A stretch of DNA of 64,000 nt from Massilia sp. PDC64. GTDB taxonomy: Bacteria; Pseudomonadota; Gammaproteobacteria; Burkholderiales; Burkholderiaceae_D. Positions 8,379 through 16,425 of this stretch are shown one piece after another. The notes beneath the pieces were generated by a model. It was not told the DNA's origin and made no database searches. It was given only the letters and a program-made list of their open reading frames with translations. Positions within the stretch are counted from its first letter, which is position 1. The number at the start of each line of letters is the position of its first letter. The position numbers and the translations under genes were made by a program. The DNA is taken from NCBI RefSeq assembly GCF_900101265.1, contig NZ_FMZS01000006.1, forward strand, positions 310,001-374,000. Reading direction: 5' to 3'.

Positions 8379-10628
8379 TCAGCGGCCGCCGGAGAGATTG
8401 GCCAGCAGTTCGACCAACTGGTCGATCTCGTAGGGTTTGGCGAGGACTTGCACGCCCGGGATGACGGCGCGCTGGTCGGTATAGCCGGTGGCGAGGACGA
8501 CCGGCAGGCCGGGGCGGCGTTCGTGCAGGATGCCGGCCAGGTCGACGCCGCTGACCTTGCCCGGCATGACGATGTCGGAAAACACGACGTCGGTGTCGAG
8601 GCCGGCGTCGAGCATGGCGAGCGCCTTGTCGCCGTCCGCCGCCACCATCACGTCGAAGCCGCAGTCTTCCAGGCCGCGCACGACCGCTTCGCGCACGAGC
8701 GGATCGTCCTCGACGAACAGCACCCGGCCGCTGCCGCGCCCCGGCGCCTGGCCGTCGGCACGGGCCGCCAGGGTCGACAACGGTTGCAGCGAGCGCGGCA
8801 GATAGATCTCGATGGTGGTGCCGGCGCCGACCGTGCTCGCCAGGGTCAGCCAGCCGCGCGACTGCGTGGCGAATGCGTAGGCCTGGGGCAGCCCGAGGCC
8901 GGAGCCCTGGCCCGGCGGCTTCGTCGTGAAGAACGGGTCAAGTGCGCGCGCCAGCACGTCGGGCGGCATGCCGATGCCCGTGTCCGTCACGCGCACGCGC
9001 ACGTAGTCGCCGCCCGTGCGTTCCAGCGTCGGCTCCAGGGTGCAGTTGCACACGTCGACGGCAAGGCGGCCGCCGTCCGGCATGGCGTCGCGGGCATTGA
9101 TCGCCAGGTTCAGCAGGGCCAGGTCGAATTGCACGGGGTCGACGGTGACGGGCCACAGGTCGTCCGCGCATTGCACTTCCATGCGCGTGCCCTGGCGCAG
9201 CACGCCGCGCAGCAGCTGGACGGAACCGCGCACCTGCTCGCCCGGGTCGACCGTCAGCAGGCGCGCATCCTGCACGCGGCCGAACGAACCCAGGCGGGTC
9301 GTCAGCGCGGTGGCCCGGCTGACGGTGCGCTTGCACGTGTCGATCAGGCTCAGCACCTTCGGCTGGTTCGCCGTCAGGGAAGCGAGTTGCAGCGCGGTCG
9401 TCAGCGTTTGCAGCAGGTTGTTGAATTCGTGCGCGATGCCGCCCGTGAGGCGGCCGAGCGCTTCCAGCTTCTGGCCGCGCACGAGGGCGCTCTGGGCGCG
9501 CTCGCTGGCCGCCACGGCTTCGGCCACGCGCTGTTCCAGGTCGGCCTGGGCCGTCAGGATCTGGCGGCTCGCTTCGGCCATGCGCTGCGCCACGGCGTCG
9601 ATCTCGACGATGCCCTGCGGCCGGTAATGCACTTCGCGGCCGGCGGCCAGGTCCTCGGCGCCGCGGCCCAGGTATTCGATCGGGATGGCGGCGCGGCGCG
9701 CGAACCAGCGCGCGGCGACGAACGCCAGCACGAGCATGACGGCCATGATGGCGGCCAGGAACGCGGCCGCATGCAGCGGCACGCGGCGCAGGTCTTCCGT
9801 CGGAATGCTGACGAGGACTTTCCAGTTCGACGACGGTACGGTGCTGAAGAACGCCTGCACGGGGATGCCGGCCAGGTTCCGGTTCGAGAACACGCCTTCG
9901 CGGTGGGCGGTGAACTGGGCCATGGCCACGTCGCTGACCGAGCGTCCCCGGTACTGGTCCGGATCGATCGAGCGGGCGATCACCCGGCCGGTGCGGTCGA
10001 TGATCGCGGCCTGCCAGTCGGGCGGGAAGCGCTGTTCGCCCAGCAGCGACTGCAACTGGGCGGCGTTCATGCTCATGGCGAGGAAGTAGCGCAGGCTGCC
10101 GTCCACGTGCACCGGCACCTGGATGGCGACCGCGTGGCGCCGGGTGATCGACGAGACGAACAGGTCGGAGACGAGGGTGCGGTCGGCGCCATCCCGTTTC
10201 ATCAGCGCGTCGAGGTTCGACGCGCGGCCGGGCGGCAGCGCCGCGCCCGGCGCGACCCGCGTGTTGAGCAACTGGTGGCCGTCCCGGTCGAGCAGGAGGA
10301 TCGCCGTCTCGCCGCGCGGTGTCACCGAATGGGCGTGGTGGTAAAAGGTAGCGAGATCGCCGCGGGCCAGCGCGGGCGAATTCGCCAGCGTGCGCAGGAT
10401 GCCTTCCCTGATCTCCAGCTCGTTGTCGACGAGGAGGGTGAAGGCGCGCACGGCTTCCTTGACGCTCGTTTCCTGCGCCCGCCGCTCTTCCTGGTAGACG
10501 TACCCGACGGCCAGTACCGCCGCGAGGAGCGCGGGCAGCAGGATCGCCAGGATCAGGAGCAGCAGTCGGGTTCGGATACGCATGGGCTCGATGGCAGTCG
10601 GGACAAGGTTGTCCTCGAAGCTCAGCAT
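8379..10628 (-). CDS. Hybrid sensor histidine kinase/response regulator with periplasmic sensor
   Basis: A 749-residue membrane kinase. An N-terminal helix (about 20-45) is followed by a periplasmic dCache-like sensor (about 45-290), a second helix near 295-315 (AAFLAAIMAVMLVLAFVAAR), a HAMP-like linker and coiled coil, then HisKA with His400 in GGIAHEFNNLL. The ATPase domain has DTGIGM, FFTTK and GQGSGLGL. A C-terminal receiver (about 635-745) has its phosphoacceptor at Asp685 in FSDIVMPG and Lys in LAKPYE. It lies 42 bases downstream of the HD-GYP regulator on the same strand, so the two are probably one operon and one signalling unit. The ATG at 10583 (MRIRTRL) is an alternative start; 10628 is kept because a GGGAGG stretch lies upstream. 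Confidence 0.9.
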   Translation of the reverse strand: MLSFEDNLVPTAIEPMRIRTRLLLLILAILLPALLAAVLAVGYVYQEERRAQETSVKEAVRAFTLLVDNELEIREGILRTLANSPALARGDLATFYHHAHSVTPRGETAILLLDRDGHQLLNTRVAPGAALPPGRASNLDALMKRDGADRTLVSDLFVSSITRRHAVAIQVPVHVDGSLRYFLAMSMNAAQLQSLLGEQRFPPDWQAAIIDRTGRVIARSIDPDQYRGRSVSDVAMAQFTAHREGVFSNRNLAGIPVQAFFSTVPSSNWKVLVSIPTEDLRRVPLHAAAFLAAIMAVMLVLAFVAARWFARRAAIPIEYLGRGAEDLAAGREVHYRPQGIVEIDAVAQRMAEASRQILTAQADLEQRVAEAVAASERAQSALVRGQKLEALGRLTGGIAHEFNNLLQTLTTALQLASLTANQPKVLSLIDTCKRTVSRATALTTRLGSFGRVQDARLLTVDPGEQVRGSVQLLRGVLRQGTRMEVQCADDLWPVTVDPVQFDLALLNLAINARDAMPDGGRLAVDVCNCTLEPTLERTGGDYVRVRVTDTGIGMPPDVLARALDPFFTTKPPGQGSGLGLPQAYAFATQSRGWLTLASTVGAGTTIEIYLPRSLQPLSTLAARADGQAPGRGSGRVLFVEDDPLVREAVVRGLEDCGFDVMVAADGDKALAMLDAGLDTDVVFSDIVMPGKVSGVDLAGILHERRPGLPVVLATGYTDQRAVIPGVQVLAKPYEIDQLVELLANLSGGR

Positions 10629-10670
10629 ACTACCGGACTCTGCCTCCCTTGTCCCGGGCGTCGTTACAGG

Positions 10671-12176
10671 CTAGTCCGGCCAGCGCTCGTTGATCTCGGC
10701 CGCCTTGTCGAGGTTCTTGACGAGGATGTCGACGTAGTAGGGGTCCAGGTGCTGGCCCGCCACCTCGCGCAGGTAGTCGCGCACCTGCTCGATCGGCCAC
10801 GCCTGCTTGTACACGCGCTCGTGCGTGAGGGCGTCGAACACGTCGGCCACCGCCACGATGCGGGCATACGGATGGATGTCCTCGCCCTTCAGGCCCTGCG
10901 GGTAGCCGCTGCCGTCCCATTTCTCGTGGTGCTGGTGGGCGATCACGGCGGCCGCCTTCAGGATCGGACGCTGCGAGCCGTCCAGGATCTGCAGGCCGAT
11001 GGTCGGGTGCTGTCGCATGATCTCCCATTCCTCGGGCGTGAGGCGGCCCGGTTTCAACAGGACGGCGTCCGGCGTGGCGATCTTGCCCACGTCGTGCATG
11101 GGCGCCGCATGCATCAGCACGGCCGTCTCGTCGTCGGACATGCCTGATTCCTGGGCCAGCAGGTGGCACACCTGGGCCATGCGACGCACGTGGTTGCCGG
11201 CTTCGTTCGAGCGCGATTCGACGACGTCGCCCAGCCGCAGGATCAGCTCGGCCTGCGTGTCCGTGATCTCCTGGTTCAGCAGGATGTTATCGAACGCGAT
11301 GGCCACGCCCGAGCAAAAGACGTCGAGCAATTGCACGTCGATTTCGGAAATCTCTTCGACACCCTTCAGCACGAGCAGCGACGCCTTGCCGCTGCTGTTC
11401 GGGAAGTAGCCGACATAGGTGTCGCCATGCAGCTTGGAGATGCGGTTGTGGCGCGCCTCGTCCAGTTGGGCGACGAGTTCCGGGCCGATGTCGTTCTCGC
11501 CGAGGTCGCCGATGCGCGCCAGGACTTCGTACCGGCTTTCGCCCGTGATCACGCTGGCGCCGGCCACGCGCAGCAGCATGCTCTGTTCCAGGCGCAGCAG
11601 GGCGACGACCTGTTGCAGCAGGCCGCTGGCGAAATCCTTCAGGTTGCGCTGCCTGAACAGGTGCGTGGACGCGGAGATCACGCGCTCCAGGCCTTCGCGG
11701 TAATTCTGCTGGACGCGGCGGGCGTCCTCGACCTTCATGATGTCGCGGTAGGCGCGCAGCGCGGCGAACGTCGTCGTGAACAGCTTCGTGCGGTCGAGCT
11801 CCGTCTTTTCCTTATAGTCGTTGATGTCGTAGTCGACGATCACGCGTTCCTCGGGCGCCTGGCCCGGCTGGCCCGTGCGCAGCACGATGCGCGTGAACTG
11901 GTTGTCCAGGTCCTGGCGCATCCAGCGCGCCACTTCCAGGCCGCTGTCCTCGCGCTCCATCACCACATCGAGGAACACCAGCGCGATGTCCTTTTCGCGC
12001 GCCAGGATCTCCTTCGCCTCCGCGCCGCTGTAGGCGTGCAGGAAGGAGAGGCTGCGGCCGTCGAGACGGAAGCGGGACAGCGTCAGCTTGGTGATGTCAT
12101 GGATGTCCGGTTCGTCGTCGACGAGCAGTACTTTCCATGGTGCAAGCTTCGGCGCGGCTGAGGACAGGAAGGACAT
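10671..12176 (-). CDS. Response regulator with DUF3369 and HD-GYP domains
   Basis: A 501-residue regulator predicted to hydrolyse cyclic di-GMP. The receiver domain (about 15-140) has VDDEP with Asp20 and Asp21 and the phosphoacceptor Asp70 in LVFLDVVM. A middle GAF-like DUF3369 segment (about 165-310) follows. The HD-GYP domain (about 320-490) shows HDVGK (His361, Asp362), HQHHEKWDGSGYP and VADVFDALTHER, so the metal-binding and GYP signatures look intact. I chose the ATG at 12176 because the receiver fold begins there and GAGAG precedes it; the open frame extends upstream without meaning. The hybrid kinase just downstream on the same strand is the likely partner. Signals through it should lower c-di-GMP and affect motility or biofilm; this outcome is inference. 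Confidence 0.9.
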   Translation of the reverse strand: MSFLSSAAPKLAPWKVLLVDDEPDIHDITKLTLSRFRLDGRSLSFLHAYSGAEAKEILAREKDIALVFLDVVMEREDSGLEVARWMRQDLDNQFTRIVLRTGQPGQAPEERVIVDYDINDYKEKTELDRTKLFTTTFAALRAYRDIMKVEDARRVQQNYREGLERVISASTHLFRQRNLKDFASGLLQQVVALLRLEQSMLLRVAGASVITGESRYEVLARIGDLGENDIGPELVAQLDEARHNRISKLHGDTYVGYFPNSSGKASLLVLKGVEEISEIDVQLLDVFCSGVAIAFDNILLNQEITDTQAELILRLGDVVESRSNEAGNHVRRMAQVCHLLAQESGMSDDETAVLMHAAPMHDVGKIATPDAVLLKPGRLTPEEWEIMRQHPTIGLQILDGSQRPILKAAAVIAHQHHEKWDGSGYPQGLKGEDIHPYARIVAVADVFDALTHERVYKQAWPIEQVRDYLREVAGQHLDPYYVDILVKNLDKAAEINERWPD

Positions 12177-12323
12177 TTGACGATCTCTCGAGGTTTTGAG
12201 GTAAGACAGCACGGGTCCGAAATGATTGTAGTATGAGCAGTGACCATTAACAACAAGAAATATTAATGCCGCAGTGCAAAAAGTCACAATGTCGCAACGT
12301 ATTGCTTCCCTATTATTCCTGCC

Positions 12324-13061
12324 TTATTCATGCAATTTTTGGCAACGCTCGCACCAGAAGCTGCGTCGGTTCGTCTTGCCCAGGTTCGCTTTGTGAAAAG
12401 GGATATGGCAGCGGGGGCAGATTTTCTGGTTGTGTGCCAACCAGTGCTTCTTGAGCGTGAATTCTTTTTTCCACTCGAGGAAATCGAAGCTGTACTGGCG
12501 CGCCTCCTGCACGAGGGCGCGCAGCTTGGCCGGCGGCAGCGCGCCGACCCTGGACCGGGGATCGACCCGGATGCGGAACAGCACTTCGTTCTTGATGATG
12601 TTGCCGACGCCGGCGAAGATGTCCTGGTCGAGCAGGGCGTCGCAGGCAAGCATGTCGGGTGCGTTCCTGAGCTTCTTGCGCGCCCTGGCGGGATCCCATG
12701 CATCCGACATGACGTCCGCCGCCCAGTCGTAATACGCGTCGATGTCGCAGTCGATTTCCTTCACGGAGCAGGCATAGAAATTCAGCTCGCCGCCGTCCGC
12801 AAAGCCGAGCGACAGGCGCGGCGGCTTGTCGCGCCGCTCGTTCACGCGGTACGTGCCGAACAGCAGGAAGTGAATGCGCACGACCATGGTCGGCATCTGG
12901 ATGAGGAAATGCTTGCCCCACGTGCGCAGCGCGACGACGGGCTGGCCGACGAGGCGCGTCGTGTCGATGGCCCAGGTATTCCCCTCGGCGCGCACGATTT
13001 TTTGGCCCACGAACGGGGCGGTCTGTTCTTTCAAGATGACCAGCGACGGGCCTTCCGGCAT
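12324..13061 (-). CDS. Fpg/Nei-family DNA glycosylase (Nei-like)
   Basis: A base-excision repair enzyme of 245 residues that removes oxidised bases and cleaves abasic DNA. The start Met is followed by Pro2-Glu3 (MPEGPS), the catalytic N-terminal proline and glutamate of the family. WGKHFLIQMP carries the conserved lysine, LLDQDIFAGVGNIIKNEVL is the helix-two-turn-helix, and the C-terminal zinc finger reads CPRC, then 18 residues, then CERC, with the conserved Arg in NRRSFW. The start is fixed by the need for Pro2 and by GAGGATGC seven bases upstream. Nei rather than Fpg is my preference from the MPEGPS start and overall length; substrate preference cannot be told from sequence. Confidence 0.88.
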   Translation of the reverse strand: MPEGPSLVILKEQTAPFVGQKIVRAEGNTWAIDTTRLVGQPVVALRTWGKHFLIQMPTMVVRIHFLLFGTYRVNERRDKPPRLSLGFADGGELNFYACSVKEIDCDIDAYYDWAADVMSDAWDPARARKKLRNAPDMLACDALLDQDIFAGVGNIIKNEVLFRIRVDPRSRVGALPPAKLRALVQEARQYSFDFLEWKKEFTLKKHWLAHNQKICPRCHIPFHKANLGKTNRRSFWCERCQKLHE

Positions 13062-13243
13062 GATGCATCCTCGCTTGTGTTGTCCCGTTGAGGATTGTGC
13101 TGTGCAAGAGCTTCGGATACCTGTGCGCGGACTAACATTTCGATACAAACTAAGACGAAACGATAACGGACCCGGCGCGGAAACCGGCGTATAAGAATGA
13201 GGTATAAACCGTTGTACTGGATGACCAAGAAAGGAAGAACATC

Positions 13244-13741
13244 ATGAAATCGCTCATGAAAACGATGGCCCTGGCGGGCCTGCTGGCGCTGGCCGCGGGC
13301 AGTGCGTCGGCCGCGGTCAACGTCACCTGGGTGCACCCCGAGAATTTCCATGACCTGCCGTTCCCGGGCTGGGAACGCAAGGAGATGCTGGACCAGATCA
13401 CGGACCACTTCGTGAAGCTGGGCGCAAACCTGCCGCCGGGCGAGGACCTGCGCATCGAGATCACGGATTTCGATCCGGCCGGCCGCCTCATCCCGAGCGC
13501 CCGGCTGGGCCGCGACCTCCGCGTGCTGACCGGCCGCGCCGACTGGCCGCGCATGGAGCTGAACTATGCGATCGAGCAGAACGGCCAGGTGATCAAGAGT
13601 GGCCAATCGCAGCTGCAGGACATGAATTACCAGCAGACGTTCAGCCACTACTTCGATTCGGAGCCGCTGCGCTACGAGAAGCAGATGATCGACGACTGGT
13701 TCGACAAGACCATCGCGCCCATCAAGCAGAAGCGGCGGTGA
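13244..13741 (+). CDS. DUF3016 family exported protein
   Basis: A 165-residue protein with a clear signal peptide (residues 1-24, LALAAGSASAA) and a mature domain of the DUF3016 type. Marks are VTWVHPENFHD near the mature N-terminus, a central LRIEITDFDPAGRL and a C-terminal SQLQDMNYQ region. The family is found in proteobacteria, is predicted to be periplasmic, and has no assigned function. A GGAAGAAC ribosome binding site precedes the ATG. It is read divergently from the Nei-like gene across 182 bases containing TATAAG- and TATAAA-like boxes. It converges on the secreted protein of the sigma-factor operon, leaving 31 bases between stops. Confidence 0.85.
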   Translation: MKSLMKTMALAGLLALAAGSASAAVNVTWVHPENFHDLPFPGWERKEMLDQITDHFVKLGANLPPGEDLRIEITDFDPAGRLIPSARLGRDLRVLTGRADWPRMELNYAIEQNGQVIKSGQSQLQDMNYQQTFSHYFDSEPLRYEKQMIDDWFDKTIAPIKQKRR

Positions 13742-13772
13742 GGCTTTGCGCCGCTCAGAAAGCGGCGTTCGT

Positions 13773-14759
13773 TTACCTGTCGGCGCGACCGGCCTTGTCG
13801 CGCCACCGGCCGCCCGCTTCGCGCACCGTGTAATCGGCCGGCACGGTGAACAGGGCGGCCGCCGGTTCCTCGCGCCTGATGTTTTCGAGGCGGAACACGA
13901 CGTCGCCGCTGCGCGGGTCGCTGTGTTTCGTATAGACCGTCACCTGCAGGTCGGGGGCCGTCCACGTCTCGTCCGACACGACGATCGCGTTGCGGTTGCC
14001 GATCGCCCCGGCCGGGATCTCGTAGCTGCGCAGCTTGCCCTCGGCCTTGATGCCGCCCATATCGCGCGTGCCGAGGTCCTTCGTCGTCGCCTTCGTCGAC
14101 CATTTGACGTCGGCGAACGCGCCGTTCATCAGCGGCGCCACCTGCATCTGCACGTCGCGCAGCGCCGTACCGTTCTCCGCCAGCGCCCTCGACACCTGGA
14201 TGCGCACGTCGCGCTGGATGCGCTGGCGCTCGGCGTCGTCGATCCCCTGCACGCGTTTCACGATGATGTCTTCCTTGCCGTCGGGTAGCGTCCCGTCCTT
14301 GCGCATCTGGTCGATCTTCGCGCGGGCGGCGTCGGCCGCAGCGCGCGCCGTGGCCGCCGGGTTGATCCTGACGGCCGTGCGGTCGCGCGGGTGCAGGATC
14401 AGGTTCGTGCCGTTCACCGGATCGTTGATCGTGACGGTGACGACGTCGCCCTTGTCGTCGCGCATCTCCTGGCGGGTGCGGCCGGCGCTGTCGCGGTACG
14501 TCATGGTGGTGCGGCGCGTGGCGATCTGGTTGCCGTCGGCCAGCGTCTGCATGCGCTCCGTCACCATCTGCGCACTGTAGGGCGCATTCTTGACCGTGTT
14601 CGAGCGCAGCATGGCGACGCCGCTGCGTGCGTCGAAGTCCATCTTATCGAAGTGAAACGTCATGGCGCCGTCGGACGCGCGGCCGTGGGGTTCCTCGGCC
14701 AGTGCAGGGACGCACAGGCTTGCCAGCAGGGCGGCGATCGCAACAGGTTTGATAGTCAT
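13773..14759 (-). CDS. Exported protein of unknown function, third gene of an ECF sigma operon
   Basis: A 328-residue protein with a signal peptide (1-21, ASLCVPALAEE). The mature part reads like an outer-layer or periplasmic beta protein. It has a repeated logic of RTTMTYRDSAGRTRQEMRDD, NDPVNGTNLILHPRDRTAV, and a C-terminal VTVYTKHSDPRSGDVVFRLE followed by LFTVPADYTV. From memory, similar uncharacterised proteins occur widely next to sigma/anti-sigma pairs; I know no function. It starts 14 bases after the anti-sigma stop with a good AGAGGATG site, so it is almost certainly co-transcribed with the regulator pair. It could be the output or the sensed component of that system. Confidence 0.72.
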   Translation of the reverse strand: MTIKPVAIAALLASLCVPALAEEPHGRASDGAMTFHFDKMDFDARSGVAMLRSNTVKNAPYSAQMVTERMQTLADGNQIATRRTTMTYRDSAGRTRQEMRDDKGDVVTVTINDPVNGTNLILHPRDRTAVRINPAATARAAADAARAKIDQMRKDGTLPDGKEDIIVKRVQGIDDAERQRIQRDVRIQVSRALAENGTALRDVQMQVAPLMNGAFADVKWSTKATTKDLGTRDMGGIKAEGKLRSYEIPAGAIGNRNAIVVSDETWTAPDLQVTVYTKHSDPRSGDVVFRLENIRREEPAAALFTVPADYTVREAGGRWRDKAGRADR

Positions 14760-14773
14760 GGCATCCTCTTTCG

Positions 14774-15271
14774 TTATTGAAGCGCACTCAGGCGCAGGGC
14801 AAGCGGCTGGCCGTCGGCCGCGACGAGCATTTCGGCCCGGACGGAATCGCCCGCGTTTTCCGGCGTCAACGGCATGCCCAGCGCGGCCAGGCTCGTGCGC
14901 GGCACTTCCGTGGCGACCATGCGCGGCGCCGGTTCCGCGGCGATGCGCTCGGCCGAATCCAGGGCGATGAACACGCCGTTGCCGTCGACCGAGACGAGCG
15001 CGCCGGCGCTCCCGCCCTCGACCGTGTCCGGTGCCCGCAGGGCGAACGCGAGCACGAGCGCACCGGCCGCGAGGCCCGATAAACCGCCCGCCAGCGCGAG
15101 CGGGCGTCCGGCCAGCGCGTGATACCAGCGCCGGCGCGGCGGGTGCAGCTGCGCGAACGCCTGCAGCAATTCCTTCTCGACGCCGCGCGGGGCGCCCAGC
15201 CGTCCCACTTCCGCGCGCAGGGCGTCGAACAGGGGATCGCGGTCCGTTACCGTCGTCTTACGTGTGTCCAT
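14774..15271 (-). CDS. Probable membrane anti-sigma factor
   Basis: A 165-residue protein following the ECF sigma gene by 13 bases. The N-terminal cytoplasmic part (about 1-57) is charged (LFDALRAEVGRLG, VEKELLQAF). One membrane helix (about 62-83, LAGGLSGLAAGALVLAFAL) precedes a periplasmic tail with a regular beta-like pattern ending LALRLSALQ. This layout and position are typical of anti-sigma factors, but no zinc-binding His-x3-Cys-x2-Cys motif is present, so it is not a classic ZAS protein. The start at 15271 is set by AAGGATAGCC just upstream; the longer open frame overlaps the sigma gene out of frame and is spurious. Confidence 0.7.
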   Translation of the reverse strand: MDTRKTTVTDRDPLFDALRAEVGRLGAPRGVEKELLQAFAQLHPPRRRWYHALAGRPLALAGGLSGLAAGALVLAFALRAPDTVEGGSAGALVSVDGNGVFIALDSAERIAAEPAPRMVATEVPRTSLAALGMPLTPENAGDSVRAEMLVAADGQPLALRLSALQ

Positions 15272-15284
15272 GATGGCTATCCTT

Positions 15285-15860
15285 TCAAGCTGCGCCGGCC
15301 GTGGCGCGCCAGCCGGCCAGGCGCTTCGCGAGCGCCGCCCGTCCGCGCGACAGGCGCGAACGCACGGTGCCGATGTCGACCTGGCAGATGTCGGCGATCT
15401 CGGCGTACGACAATTCGTGCATCTCGTACAGGATGACGGCGTCGCGGTAGTGCGGCGCCAGCAGCGCCAGCGCGCGCCGCACTTCCTCGGCGGCCTCGTT
15501 GTCCAGCAGGCGCGCCAGCGGACAGGCCGCGTCGTCCGGCAGGTCGTCGTCGCCGTCGTCGTCATCGCCCAGGACCACGTGGCGCTGGTGCGACGTCTCG
15601 TTTTTCAGGATCAGGTTGCGCGCCACGCCGAACAGGAAGTGCTGCAACTGTCCGCGCAGCGGATCGAACCGGAAGCGATCCGTCAGCAGACCCATGAACG
15701 TTTCCTGGACCACGTCGGCGGCCGTGTCCGCCGAGCCGCAGCGCAGCAGCGCGAAGCGGTACAGCGGACCCTGGTGGCGCCGGTACAAGGCCGCGAAGGC
15801 GTCGGCGGCGCCGCTGCGCATCTGGCGCAGCAGGTCGATGTCAGTGGAAGTGGTCGTCAT
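15285..15860 (-). CDS. ECF-type RNA polymerase sigma factor
   Basis: A 191-residue sigma-70 family factor. Region 2 (about 10-85) includes LYRRHQGPLYRFAL and DTAADVVQETFMGLL. Region 4 (about 120-180) includes LAPHYRDAVILYEMHELSYA and the recognition helix region VDIGTVRSRLSRGRA. The linker between them (97-110) is unusually acidic, mostly aspartate (LGDDDDGDDDLPDD). It leads an operon with the anti-sigma and the exported protein. On its strand, GGAAC at 15907-15903 and CGTC at 15889-15886 resemble an ECF promoter and would suit self-activation, but the 13-base spacer is shorter than usual, so this is tentative. Confidence 0.9.
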   Translation of the reverse strand: MTTTSTDIDLLRQMRSGAADAFAALYRRHQGPLYRFALLRCGSADTAADVVQETFMGLLTDRFRFDPLRGQLQHFLFGVARNLILKNETSHQRHVVLGDDDDGDDDLPDDAACPLARLLDNEAAEEVRRALALLAPHYRDAVILYEMHELSYAEIADICQVDIGTVRSRLSRGRAALAKRLAGWRATAGAA

Positions 15861-15926
15861 GGGTCGTTGTCTTTACCCATATTCCGACGGGAGGCGAAGA
15901 AAGTTCCAGCTATTTTTCGCGCGTGT

Positions 15927-16370
15927 TCAGTCGATCCAGTTCACCCGCTCGAACTTGGTGCGGAAGTCTTCCGGCATGGCGACGACCTGGCTCGTCTTGT
16001 AGTTGAAGAAGACGAAGCCCTGCTTCGCCATCGCGACGAGGGTCTTGTCCTTGGGGCGGGTGACGCGGAAGATGATGTCCCCGCCATATTTATTGAAGTC
16101 CATGACGCCGACTTCGAACAGCAGCTGGTCGCGCGCATGCGCCTCGGCGCGGTACGTCGTCGCGAGGTCCGTCACGATAATGCCCGTGCCGTCGCCCTCC
16201 GTTTCCGAGACGCCGTATTCGAACAGGAAGCGGGCCCGTGCCTCGGAAATCATCGAGATCATCGAGTCGTTGCCCAGGTGGTTGCCGGCGTTGATGTCGG
16301 TGACGCGCACCGTCAGCAAGGTCGTGTAGTAGTACTGGTCTTCGGGGAAGGTGAGTATCAGGCGTGCCAT
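15927..16370 (-). CDS. Hotdog-fold acyl-CoA thioesterase
   Basis: A 147-residue protein of the 4HBT/YbgC-like thioesterase type. The pattern is VRVTDINAGNHLGNDSMIS (the catalytic Asp and the helix start), followed by SEARARFLFEYG, a central beta strand TTYRAEAHARDQLLFEVGV, and a final FVFFNYKTSQVVAMPEDF. These proteins hydrolyse acyl-CoA thioesters in the cytoplasm; chain-length preference is unknown. It is 66 bases downstream of the ECF sigma start region but on the same strand and read toward the M20 peptidase, so no firm operon link can be made. Confidence 0.83.
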   Translation of the reverse strand: MARLILTFPEDQYYYTTLLTVRVTDINAGNHLGNDSMISMISEARARFLFEYGVSETEGDGTGIIVTDLATTYRAEAHARDQLLFEVGVMDFNKYGGDIIFRVTRPKDKTLVAMAKQGFVFFNYKTSQVVAMPEDFRTKFERVNWID

Positions 16371-16425
16371 GTGTGCATATTACCCGGTTCGGGTAGCGTG
16401 TCCGGTTGAAGAAATTCGACGGGCG

